From Burkholderiaceae bacterium (GTDB lineage Bacteria > Pseudomonadota > Gammaproteobacteria > Burkholderiales > Burkholderiaceae), in the NCBI GenBank assembly GCA_030151165.1, contig JASLEM010000251.1, forward strand, positions 1 through 22,322: DNA of 22,322 bases, in the 5' to 3' direction. Under the pieces are notes generated by a model that ran no database searches, was not told where the DNA came from, and saw nothing but the letters and a program-made list of their open reading frames with translations. Positions 8,217 to 15,280 of this stretch are shown in pieces; the stretch's first letter is position 1, and every line of letters begins with the position of its first letter. The translations under genes were made by a program, and so were the position numbers.

Positions 8217-8238
8217 GTCGACGATCGGGCTCGGAGCG

Positions 8239-8259
8239 CGTTCAGGGCACGTTCAGGGC
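8239..8259. repeat. 10-bp direct repeat spanning the ZIP stop codon
   Basis: CGTTCAGGGC occurs twice (8239-8248 and 8250-8259), separated by one A. Read on the minus strand, each copy carries CCCTGAACG, so the ZIP gene's TGA lies in the first copy met. The second copy repeats the same bases just past the stop. Confidence 0.5.
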
Positions 8260-9002
8260 GAGAAGCGCACCACGCCGTAGACGAACGCCGCGCCGCAGCA
8301 CGTGAGGCCGATCAGCTTCACGGCCACGCCGGGGCCGGCGCGCGAGTGGGCCTCGGGCAGGATGTCGGAGACGCCGATGTACAGCAGGAACCCGGCGAAG
8401 AAGCCGAGGTAGGTCATGAGCTGGAACGGCGGGATCGCGAACGCGAGCGTCGACAGCACGCCCACCAGCGGCGCGAGCGCGTCGACCAGCAGCATCGCGA
8501 ACGCGCGCTTCGTCGAGTTGCGATGGCGCAGCATCAGGCTCACCGTGTTGAGGCCGTCGGAGAAGTCGTGCGCGATCACCGCGAGCGCCACCGTCACGCC
8601 GACCGCGGCCGAGACCTGGAAGCCGATGCCGATCGCGACGCCGTCCATGAAGCTGTGCGCGGCGAGCACCAGCGCCGACGCGAAGCCGACCTGCGGATGG
8701 TGGTGGTGCGAATAGTGATCCTCCTGCGCCGGGTGCACGAGCACGAACTTCTCGAGGCTGTGGAACAGCAGGAAGCCGACGACGAGCGCGATCATCGCGG
8801 AGGTCGGCTCGAAGTCGTGCGCGCGGGCGAGCTCGAAGATCTCGGGCAGCAGGTCGAACGCGACCACGCCCAGCAGCACGCCCGCGGTGAACCCGAGCAG
8901 GTAGTGCAGGCGGTCGCGGAAGCGCAGCGCCATCGCGCCGCCGGCGAGCGTCGAGCCGACGGCGGCCGCGGTCAAGGCGACGGGCGAGATTCCGGAAAGC
9001 AT
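8253..9002 (-). CDS. ZIP-family divalent metal transporter
   Basis: The protein has 249 residues and about eight predicted membrane helices. ZIP hallmarks are HSFMDGVAIG (H116, D120) in helix 4 and AHDFSDGLN (H145, D149) in helix 5, which form the metal pore in this family. The cytosolic loop before helix 4 has a His cluster (HYSHHHH, 96-102), a common metal-sensing or metal-handling feature. The likely substrate is Zn(II), with Fe or Mn possible. The ATG at 9002-9000 is the first possible start, since a TAG stop lies in frame two codons upstream; a later Met (24) would lose helix 1. No Shine-Dalgarno sequence is visible. It is divergent from a Fur-family regulator gene with an AT-rich operator-like site directly against the start codon, so metal-dependent repression is very likely. 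Confidence 0.93.
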   Translation of the reverse strand: MLSGISPVALTAAAVGSTLAGGAMALRFRDRLHYLLGFTAGVLLGVVAFDLLPEIFELARAHDFEPTSAMIALVVGFLLFHSLEKFVLVHPAQEDHYSHHHHPQVGFASALVLAAHSFMDGVAIGIGFQVSAAVGVTVALAVIAHDFSDGLNTVSLMLRHRNSTKRAFAMLLVDALAPLVGVLSTLAFAIPPFQLMTYLGFFAGFLLYIGVSDILPEAHSRAGPGVAVKLIGLTCCGAAFVYGVVRFSP

Positions 9003-9003
9003 C

Positions 9004-9030
9004 TGCTAATGATAATGCATCCTCAATATC
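9004..9030. promoter_or_regulatory. AT-rich Fur/Zur-type operator between the ZIP and Fur-family genes
   Basis: TGCTAATGATAATGCA (9004-9019) resembles the GATAATGATAATCATTATC-type box bound by Fur-superfamily regulators and has TGC/GCA ends in inverted orientation. A second AT-rich patch, CAATATCA, follows at 9024-9031. The block stands out from DNA of about 70% G+C and sits between a metal transporter and a Fur-family regulator. It starts one base upstream of the ZIP start codon, so bound repressor would block the start region. Which metal it answers to is inferred only from the neighbours. Confidence 0.7.
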
Positions 9031-9085
9031 ACCGGACGTGCCACAATTTCACCCGACGCCCGGCTTCCGCTCCGGCGCCGCCGCC

Positions 9086-9553
9086 ATGGAACGCTCGACC
9101 CGCCAGAACACCGCCATCCGCCAGGCCATCGCCGCCGCCGGCCGCCCGCTGTCGCCCACCGAGGTGCTGGACGAGGCGCGCCGCCACGTGGCCGCGCTCG
9201 GGCTGGCGACGGTCTATCGCAACCTGAAGTCGCTGGTCGACGAAGGCGCGATCCAGGTCGTCACGCTGCCGGGCGAGGTGGCGCGCTACGAGATCGCCCA
9301 CCGCGGCCACCACCACCACTTCCGCTGCGACGTCTGCCAGCGCGTGTTCGACGTCCACGAATGCCCCGGCGACCTCGCCGGGCTCGCGCCGCCGGGCTTC
9401 ACCGTCGAGCGCCACGAGATCACGCTGTACGGCCAGTGCTCCGATTGCCGGCCGCTGCCCGCGATGCGCGCAAAGAACGCGAAGAACGCGAGGAACAAGG
9501 CGAAGCCCGCGGCCGCGCACGACCATCGGGAAGGCCACGATCACTCCCACTGA
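9086..9553 (+). CDS. Fur-family metal-responsive transcriptional repressor (Zur-like)
   Basis: The protein has 155 residues. The ATG at 9086 gives the usual family start, MERSTRQNTAIRQAI; a GTG at 9038 in the same frame would add 16 atypical residues. The N-terminal winged helix includes the recognition-helix pattern LGLATVYRNLKSLVDEG (38-54). The dimerisation and metal domain holds HHHHFRCDVC (75-84) and LYGQCSDC (114-121), giving two CxxC pairs (C81/C84 and C118/C121) for structural zinc and a His cluster for the regulatory metal. The C-terminus is a basic Lys/Asn/Arg/Ala stretch followed by a His-rich tail (HDHREGHDHSH, 145-155). It is divergent from a ZIP transporter gene with an operator-like site between them, so it most likely represses the transporter and itself when metal is sufficient. 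Zur is the best guess; PerR- or Mur-type sensing is not excluded. Confidence 0.92.
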   Translation: MERSTRQNTAIRQAIAAAGRPLSPTEVLDEARRHVAALGLATVYRNLKSLVDEGAIQVVTLPGEVARYEIAHRGHHHHFRCDVCQRVFDVHECPGDLAGLAPPGFTVERHEITLYGQCSDCRPLPAMRAKNAKNARNKAKPAAAHDHREGHDHSH

Positions 9554-9601
9554 GGTTTCGCGCGACACTCGGGCCAGGCATTCGACCCGGAGACCCCCGA
9601 C

Positions 9602-10558
9602 ATGAGCACGAAGACCTTCGCCAGCCAGGCCGACCTCGAGGAAAAGAAGGTCAGCTTCACCAAGCTGTCCGACAACGCGTACGCCTACACGGCCGAGGGC
9701 GACCCGAACACCGGCGTGATCATCGGCGACGACGCGGTGATGGTGATCGACACCCAGGCCACGCCGGTGATGGCACAGGACGTCATCCGCCGCATCCGCG
9801 AGGTCACCGACAAGCCGATCAAGTACGTCGTGCTGAGCCACTACCACGCGGTGCGCGTGCTCGGCGCGTCGGGCTACGCGCCCGAGCACATCATCGCGAG
9901 CCGCGACACCTACGACCTGATCGTCGAGCGCGGCGAGGCCGACAAGGCGAGCGAGATCGGCCGCTTCCCGCGCCTGTTCCAGGCCGTCGAATCCGTGCCC
10001 GACGGCATGACCTGGCCGACGATCACCTTCACCGGACAGATGTCGATCTGGCTCGGCAAGCTCGAGGTGCAGCTGCTGCAGGTCGGACGCGGCCACACCA
10101 AGGGCGACACCATCGCCTGGCTGCCCGAGCAGAAGATCCTGTTCTCCGGCGACCTCGTCGAGTTCGGCGCCACGCCCTACGCCGGCGACGCCTACTTCAA
10201 GGACTGGCCGCGGACGCTCGACAACCTCGCCGCGATGAAACCCGAGAAGCTCGTCCCCGGCCGCGGCGCGGCGCTGACCACGCCCGCGCAGGTCGCGGAA
10301 GGCCTGGCCGGCACGCGCGCGTTCATCGCGGACGTCTGGGCCAGCGTCGAGGCCGGCGTGAAGGCGGGCAAGGACCTGAACGCGGTCTACAAGGAGACCT
10401 TCGCCGCGCTCTCGCCCAAGTACGGCCACTGGGTGATCTTCACGCACTGCATGCCGTTCGACGTGACGCGCTGCTACGACGAGGCGACGCAGTACGCCGA
10501 CCCGCGCATCTGGACGGCGGAGCGCGACCGCCAGATGTGGGCGACGCTGGAAGGCTGA
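9602..10558 (+). CDS. MBL-fold metallohydrolase-like protein with altered metal motif
   Basis: The protein has 318 residues from the ATG at 9602, with GGAG 9 bases upstream. The metallo-beta-lactamase fold is shown by GVIIGDDAVMVIDTQ (38-52), the SHYHAVRVLG motif (79-88), GRGHTKGDT (163-170, H165), LFSGDLVEF (180-188, D184) and FTHCMPFD (280-287, H282). The canonical HxHxDH motif here reads H80-Y-H82-A-V84-R85, so the Asp and last His of the second metal site are missing. A mononuclear enzyme, a different metal, or a non-hydrolytic role is therefore possible. It lies 48 bp after the Fur-family gene and 7 bp before an FAD hydroxylase gene, with which it is almost certainly co-transcribed. It may process the hydroxylase product or a thioester/lactone intermediate, but the substrate is unknown. 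Confidence 0.88.
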   Translation: MSTKTFASQADLEEKKVSFTKLSDNAYAYTAEGDPNTGVIIGDDAVMVIDTQATPVMAQDVIRRIREVTDKPIKYVVLSHYHAVRVLGASGYAPEHIIASRDTYDLIVERGEADKASEIGRFPRLFQAVESVPDGMTWPTITFTGQMSIWLGKLEVQLLQVGRGHTKGDTIAWLPEQKILFSGDLVEFGATPYAGDAYFKDWPRTLDNLAAMKPEKLVPGRGAALTTPAQVAEGLAGTRAFIADVWASVEAGVKAGKDLNAVYKETFAALSPKYGHWVIFTHCMPFDVTRCYDEATQYADPRIWTAERDRQMWATLEG

Positions 10559-10565
10559 GGCGCCG

Positions 10566-12278
10566 ATGGACGTGCCCGGCGGCGGCGACGGCGCGGCGAT
10601 CCGGGCGCGCACCTACGCCTACGCGCGCTCGCCCGACCAGGACGCGGCCGCGCCGGTGCGCCGGCCCGTCGTGGTGGTCGGCGCGGGCCCGGTCGGCCTC
10701 GCGCTGGCGATCGACCTCGCGCAGCACGGCGTCGCGGTCGTGCTGCTGGACAACGACCAGCGCCTGTCGACCGGCTCGCGCGCCATCTGCTTCGCCAAGC
10801 GCACGCTGGAGATCTTCGACCGGCTCGGCGTCGGCGAACGCATGGTGGCCAAGGGCGTGTCGTGGAACACCGGGCGCGTCTTCTTCCGCGACGAGCAGCT
10901 GTATGCGTTCGACCTGCAGCCCGAGCCCGGCCACGGACGGCCCGCGTTCATCAACCTGCAGCAGTACTACGTCGAGGCGTATCTCGCCGATCGCGCGGCC
11001 GCCCTGCCGGCGATCGACCTGCGCTGGCTGCATACGGTCACGGGTATCGAACGGCATGCCGGCCACGCGACCTTGACCGTCGACACGCCCGACGGCCCGT
11101 ACCGGCTCGAGGCCGACCATGTGGTCGCGTGCGACGGTTCGCGTTCGACGGTGCGCCGGCTGATCGGCGAGGAGAGCCAGGGCCGCGTCTTCCGCGACCG
11201 CTTCCTGATCGCCGACGTCCGCATGCGCGCGCCCTTCCCCGCCGAACGCTGGTTCTGGTTCGACCCGGCCTTCCATCCGAACCGCAGCGTGCTCCTGCAT
11301 CGGCAGCCCGACGATGTCTGGCGCATCGATTTCCAGCTCGGTTGGGACGCCGACCCCGAGGTCGAGAAGCGCCCCGAGAACATCCTCCCGCGCGTGCAGG
11401 CGCTGCTCGGCGACGACGCCGAGTTCACGCTCGAATGGGCCAGCGTCTACACCTTCGCGTGCCAGCGCATGGCCGCGTTCCGCCACGGCCGCGTGCTGTT
11501 CGCGGGCGACGCCGCGCATGGCGTCTCGCCGTTCGGCGCGCGCGGCGCGAACTCCGGCGTGCAGGACGCCGACAACCTCGCGTGGAAGCTCGCCGCGTTG
11601 CTGCAGGGCCGCGCCGGCGACGCGCTGCTCGACACCTACGCCCGCGAACGCGAGGCCGCCGCCGACGAGAACATCCGCCACTCGACGCGCGCGACCGACT
11701 TCATCACGCCCAAGAGCGAGATCAGCCGCCTCTTCCGCGACGCCACGCTCGATCTCGCGAAGACGCATCCGTTCGCGCGCACCCTGGTCAACAGCGGGCG
11801 GCTTTCGGTGCCCGCGATCCTGTCCGATTCGGCGCTGAACACGCCCGACGTCGACCGCTTCGCCGGCACGCTCTTACCCGGCGCGCCCGCCGCCGACGGC
11901 CCGATCGGCTCGCTCGAGGGCGACCCGGCGTGGCTGCTGCGCGCCACGTCGACGACGCGCTTCACGCTGCTGCTGTTCGACCCGGATGCCGACACCGCCC
12001 GTGCGATCAACGGCCTGCGCACCGAGGTCGACGCGGATGGCCTCGCACCGCTCGACGTGCTCGCGATCCGCTCGCCCGGACGGCCGTCGGCGGACGACAT
12101 CGCCGTGATGGACACCACCGGCCTGCTCGCCGAGCGCTACGACGCCACGCCCGGCACCGCCTACCTGCTGCGCCCCGACCAGCACGTCTGCGCACGCTGG
12201 CGCACGCCCGATGCGGCCGCGGTGCGCGACGCGCTGGCGTGCGCCCTCGCGCTCGCGGCGCCACACGAACCGCGCTGA
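10566..12278 (+). CDS. FAD-dependent aromatic hydroxylase (MhpA/PobA-like flavoprotein monooxygenase)
   Basis: The protein has 570 residues from the ATG at 10566. Its ribosome-binding site (GAGG) overlaps the stop codon of the preceding gene, which suggests translational coupling. The three FAD/NAD(P)H fingerprints are all present: VVVVGAGPVGLALAIDLA (35-52), ADHVVACDGSRSTVRRLIG (183-201) and HGRVLFAGDAAHGVSPFGARG (307-327). The C-terminal part has the extra thioredoxin-like domain seen in MhpA/PheA-type hydroxylases. It should use NAD(P)H and O2 to hydroxylate an aromatic or similar ring; the substrate cannot be read from the sequence. The context (MBL protein upstream, DUF2783 protein 24 bp downstream, VOC protein convergent) fits a small aromatic-catabolism unit. 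An N-terminal extension of about 30 residues (Ala/Gly/Pro-rich) precedes the Rossmann fold. Confidence 0.93.
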   Translation: MDVPGGGDGAAIRARTYAYARSPDQDAAAPVRRPVVVVGAGPVGLALAIDLAQHGVAVVLLDNDQRLSTGSRAICFAKRTLEIFDRLGVGERMVAKGVSWNTGRVFFRDEQLYAFDLQPEPGHGRPAFINLQQYYVEAYLADRAAALPAIDLRWLHTVTGIERHAGHATLTVDTPDGPYRLEADHVVACDGSRSTVRRLIGEESQGRVFRDRFLIADVRMRAPFPAERWFWFDPAFHPNRSVLLHRQPDDVWRIDFQLGWDADPEVEKRPENILPRVQALLGDDAEFTLEWASVYTFACQRMAAFRHGRVLFAGDAAHGVSPFGARGANSGVQDADNLAWKLAALLQGRAGDALLDTYAREREAAADENIRHSTRATDFITPKSEISRLFRDATLDLAKTHPFARTLVNSGRLSVPAILSDSALNTPDVDRFAGTLLPGAPAADGPIGSLEGDPAWLLRATSTTRFTLLLFDPDADTARAINGLRTEVDADGLAPLDVLAIRSPGRPSADDIAVMDTTGLLAERYDATPGTAYLLRPDQHVCARWRTPDAAAVRDALACALALAAPHEPR

Positions 12279-12302
12279 CCCTCAACGACCGCGAGGACGC
12301 CG

Positions 12303-12560
12303 ATGCCGCTCGTCACCCAACCCCACTTCAGCGCCGCCGACGACTTCTATGAGGCGCTGATCGACGCGCACCGCGACCTCGCGACGCCGCAGAGCCACGA
12401 GCTCAACGCGAAGCTGGTGCTGCTGCTCGCCAACCACGTGGGCGACCAGGCCGTGCTGGCGGAGGCGCTCGCGGCGGCGCGGGCCTCGGTGCTGGCGTCG
12501 CGCCGCACGCCCTCTCCGGCGAGCGATCCGCCGGGCGGTGGCGACGGGATCAACCGGTGA
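12303..12560 (+). CDS. DUF2783 family small protein
   Basis: The protein has 85 residues from the ATG at 12303, 24 bp after the FAD hydroxylase stop. The core ADDFYEALIDAHRDLATP with LNAKLVLLLANHVGDQAVLAEAL (residues about 11-60) matches what I know as DUF2783, a short helical family with no assigned function that is often encoded beside FAD-dependent hydroxylases. It may be an accessory or stabilising partner of the flavoprotein; this is inference from context. The last 20 or so residues (from SRRTPSPASDPPGGG) are low-complexity and overlap the 3' end of the convergent VOC gene by 11 bp, so they look like read-through into former intergenic DNA. Confidence 0.82.
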   Translation: MPLVTQPHFSAADDFYEALIDAHRDLATPQSHELNAKLVLLLANHVGDQAVLAEALAAARASVLASRRTPSPASDPPGGGDGINR

Positions 12561-12948
12561 CGTGCTCGGAGATCTCGATCAGGTTCAGGTCGGGGTCGCG
12601 CACGTAGACCGAGCGGATCCTCGAGGTCGCGCCGGTGCGCAATACCGGGCCTTCGACGATCGCCACCTTCGCGGCGGCGAGCTTCTCGATCACCTGCTCG
12701 AGCGGGATGCTCGCGATCATGCAGAAGTCCAGCGCGCCGGGCGCCGGCACGTGCGCCTTGGGCTCGAACTCGCGGCCCTTCACGTGCAGGTTGATCTTGT
12801 TGGGCCCGAACTTGAACGCCTGGCGCTCGACCGGCGGGTTGCCGCCGATGAAGGTCTCCAGCTTCATGCCGAGGACGTCGCGGTAGAAGCGGATGCACTC
12901 CTCCTCGCGGTCGGTGGTGATGACGAGGTGGTCGAGGTGATCGATCAT
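12550..12948 (-). CDS. VOC-family (glyoxalase/dioxygenase-fold) protein
   Basis: The protein has 132 residues from the ATG at 12948-12946. It shows the paired beta-alpha-beta-beta-beta layout of the vicinal oxygen chelate superfamily: LDHLVITT with H7 at the start, FYRDVLGMKLETF (21-33), NKINLHVKGREFEPK (50-64, H55), and RSVYVRDPDLNLIEISE (112-128) with E125 near the end. H7, H55 and E125 fit the usual metal-ligand positions, but the third position (around D74 in GALDFCMI) carries Asp where His is common. It resembles single-domain VOC proteins of unknown substrate in this group. It converges on the DUF2783 gene with an 11-bp overlap of the coding ends, and lies 40 bp past the plus-strand position of the hybrid kinase stop. 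Confidence 0.9.
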   Translation of the reverse strand: MIDHLDHLVITTDREEECIRFYRDVLGMKLETFIGGNPPVERQAFKFGPNKINLHVKGREFEPKAHVPAPGALDFCMIASIPLEQVIEKLAAAKVAIVEGPVLRTGATSRIRSVYVRDPDLNLIEISEHVTG

Positions 12949-12988
12949 GGCGGGCCTCCGCTGCGGTGGGGGACGGGACGAGTCGCTT

Positions 12989-15181
12989 TCAGGCCTTCTT
13001 CACGCGCGCCGACATCTGCAGCTCCGCCAGCAGGTCTTCCATCGCGTACGGCTTGGCGAAGACCTTGACGCCCGACTGGATGTGCTGCGTCGTGTAGCCC
13101 GTCGCGACCACCACGGCCAGCGACGGCATGTTCTCCTGGCACCAGGCCGCGAGGTCGAGGCCGCTGATCGAGCCGGGCATCACGACATCGGTGAACACGA
13201 CGTCGAACAGCGCGCCGTCCTGCAGCGTCCGCATCGCGGCGTCGCCGGTGAGGCAGTGCTTGACCGTGTGGCCGGCGGCACGCAGCGCGGGCACGACCAC
13301 CGACGACACGAGCAGGTCGTCCTCGACGAACAGCACGCGCAACGGCGCGAAGGCCGCCGGCGGACCCGCGCTGGACTGCGTGGCGGCGATCGGCTCGTTC
13401 GAGACGGGCAGCAGGATCGACACGGTCGTGCCGACGCCGCGCTCGCTGCGGATCGTGGCGGCGCCGCCCGACTGCACCGCGAACGCGCGCACCTGCGGCA
13501 GCCCGAGCCCGCTGCCGACACCGACGGCCTTGGTCGTGAAGTACGGCTCGAAGACGCGCTGCAGCACCTCGGCTTCCATGCCGCCCCCGGTATCGGCGAC
13601 GTCGACCGCCAGGTAGCGGCCCGGCGCGAGGCCGGCGACCTGGGTCGCGCTGGCGGCGCGGCCGCGGATGACGACGGTGCCGCCGTCGGGCATCGCGTCG
13701 CGCGCGTTGAAGACGAGGTTCAGCAGCGCGAGCTCGAGCTGCGTCGGGTCGGCCATCAGCGGCGGCAGGCCGGGCTCGATGTCGGCGGTCAGGCGCACGC
13801 GGCTGCCGACGGCACGGCCCATCAGGTCCTCGCAGCGCAGCACGAAGTCGTGCAGGTCGATCGACTGCGGCTTGAGCGGCTGCGAGCGGCCGAACGCGAG
13901 CATCTGCCGCACCAGCGTCGCGGCCTTGTTGACGGCGCGGGTGCTGGCCTCGATCACGCGCCGGCCGCCGTCGTCCTTCACGAGCCGATCGAGCACCTGC
14001 AGGCCGGTGCTCATCGTCTGCAGGAAGTTGTTGAGGTCGTGCGCGAGCCCGCCCGTGAGCCGCCCGATCGCCTCGTGCTTCTGGCCGTCCAGCAGGCGCG
14101 TCTGCGCTTCCTGCGTCTGGCGGATCGCCTCGGCGACGCGCGACTCGAGCAGCTCCGTCGCGCGCGCGGAACGCACGCCCGCGTCGTGCAGCGCGGCGCC
14201 GACCTGGTCGGCCTCGACCAGCCCGGTGTGCAGCGGCGCGGGCACGCGGTCGCGCCCGAGCTCGGCCGCGGCGTCGTTCAGCGCGAGTACCGGCTGGCCG
14301 ATCGTGCGCGCCGCGTACAGCGCGAGCACGAGGCCGATCGCGGCCAGCAGGCCGGCGGCGGCGAAGGCCTGGATCGTGACGCGGATCGCCGGTTTGTCGA
14401 GCGCCGATTTCGGCAGCCCGATGACGACGCTCCAGCCGTAGCGGCTCGAGCGCGTCACGTAGGCGATCGCCGGCGCGCCCTCGCGCGTCGACGAGTCCCA
14501 CATCAGGTCCGTCTTGCCGTCGGACAGCAGCCGGATGGTGTCGGCGCCCGCGTGCGCGCCCAGCCACTTCTGCGGATCGCGGTTGCGCGCGACGGTCGCG
14601 TAGTCGCGGTCGAGCAGCGAGACGATGGCGCCGGCCGGTGCCTTCTGCATGTCGAGCGTGCGCTGGATCACCTCGGGCGAGAACGCGATGCCGACGTTGT
14701 AGCGCTGCGGCGAGACCCCCGGCTCGGCCGCCATCACCGTCAGCACCGGCGCGCCGCTGATGCGGCTCGGCAGCAGGTTGGAGACGATCGGTTCGCCGGA
14801 GATCAGGGGCGGGTCGGTGATCCAGCCGCGCGCCGGCAACGCCGTCCCGAACGGCTGCTTCGTGTTGGCGACCTGCTTCGTCGCGTCGACGAGGATCATC
14901 GTGTCGCCGGTGCCCTCGGTGGCGACCTTGGCTTCATCGTAGAAGCGCTTCAGGTCGTTATCCCGCAACGCGATCGACGACGCGAGCGTGCGCGCGATGG
15001 CGGCGCGCTTGTCGAGTTCGCTGTCGATGACGAAGCTGATCGAACGTGCCGTGTCGCGCACGTGGTCGGTCGCCACTTCGGTCTCGTGCAGGTAGGTGGA
15101 GCGGGCCAGCAGCCCGAAGCCCGCCATGGCCGGCAGCCACACGGCGAAGACAAGCAGCAGCAGTCTCGTCCGGATACTCAC
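12989..15181 (-). CDS. Hybrid sensor histidine kinase with periplasmic Cache-like sensor and C-terminal receiver
   Basis: The protein has 730 residues from a GTG at 15181-15179, with AAGGG 6 bases upstream. One membrane helix (about 5-26), a periplasmic sensor of about 240 residues with a double-Cache look (SFVIDSELDKRAAIARTLAS; YNVGIAFSPEV; YGWSVVIGLPKSAL), and a second helix (267-290) precede a coiled-coil linker. The kinase core carries H381 in GLAHDLNNFLQTM, an N box (N488, N492), DTGGGM (530-535) and GSGLGLPQV (556-564). The C-terminal receiver has E620/D621, phosphoacceptor D665 and K710. The H-box form (AHDLNNxL) is that of kinases often coupled to a receiver on the same chain. No separate response regulator or output gene is adjacent, so the output partner is unknown. 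Cache domains of this sort bind small organic ligands, which would suit the nearby catabolic genes, but no link is shown. Confidence 0.92.
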   Translation of the reverse strand: MSIRTRLLLLVFAVWLPAMAGFGLLARSTYLHETEVATDHVRDTARSISFVIDSELDKRAAIARTLASSIALRDNDLKRFYDEAKVATEGTGDTMILVDATKQVANTKQPFGTALPARGWITDPPLISGEPIVSNLLPSRISGAPVLTVMAAEPGVSPQRYNVGIAFSPEVIQRTLDMQKAPAGAIVSLLDRDYATVARNRDPQKWLGAHAGADTIRLLSDGKTDLMWDSSTREGAPAIAYVTRSSRYGWSVVIGLPKSALDKPAIRVTIQAFAAAGLLAAIGLVLALYAARTIGQPVLALNDAAAELGRDRVPAPLHTGLVEADQVGAALHDAGVRSARATELLESRVAEAIRQTQEAQTRLLDGQKHEAIGRLTGGLAHDLNNFLQTMSTGLQVLDRLVKDDGGRRVIEASTRAVNKAATLVRQMLAFGRSQPLKPQSIDLHDFVLRCEDLMGRAVGSRVRLTADIEPGLPPLMADPTQLELALLNLVFNARDAMPDGGTVVIRGRAASATQVAGLAPGRYLAVDVADTGGGMEAEVLQRVFEPYFTTKAVGVGSGLGLPQVRAFAVQSGGAATIRSERGVGTTVSILLPVSNEPIAATQSSAGPPAAFAPLRVLFVEDDLLVSSVVVPALRAAGHTVKHCLTGDAAMRTLQDGALFDVVFTDVVMPGSISGLDLAAWCQENMPSLAVVVATGYTTQHIQSGVKVFAKPYAMEDLLAELQMSARVKKA

Positions 15182-15221
15182 GCCAGCCCTTGGTTCGATT
15201 GCCAGCCCCGGACGTTAACCG

Positions 15222-15265
15222 AAAAGCGGGCCGGTCGCGGCCGGCGTGCCGGGAAAATACGGCAC
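15222..15265 (-). terminator. Probable terminator of the iron-acquisition operon
   Basis: Past the PepSY stop codon (minus strand) are two hairpins. The first pairs GTGCCG with CGGCAC (15246-15251 and 15260-15265) around an AT-rich loop. The second pairs GGCCG with CGGCC (15229-15233 and 15238-15242) and is followed, three bases on, by TTTT (15225-15222). The second is the more terminator-like. It sits between this operon and the kinase gene that continues in the same direction. Confidence 0.45.
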
Positions 15266-15280
15266 CCGGTATGCGGCGAG

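Noticed and set aside
9038..9085. GTG start at 9038 for the Fur-family regulator
   Set aside because: It adds 16 residues not expected in the family and has no ribosome-binding site. MERSTRQ at 9086 is the usual start.
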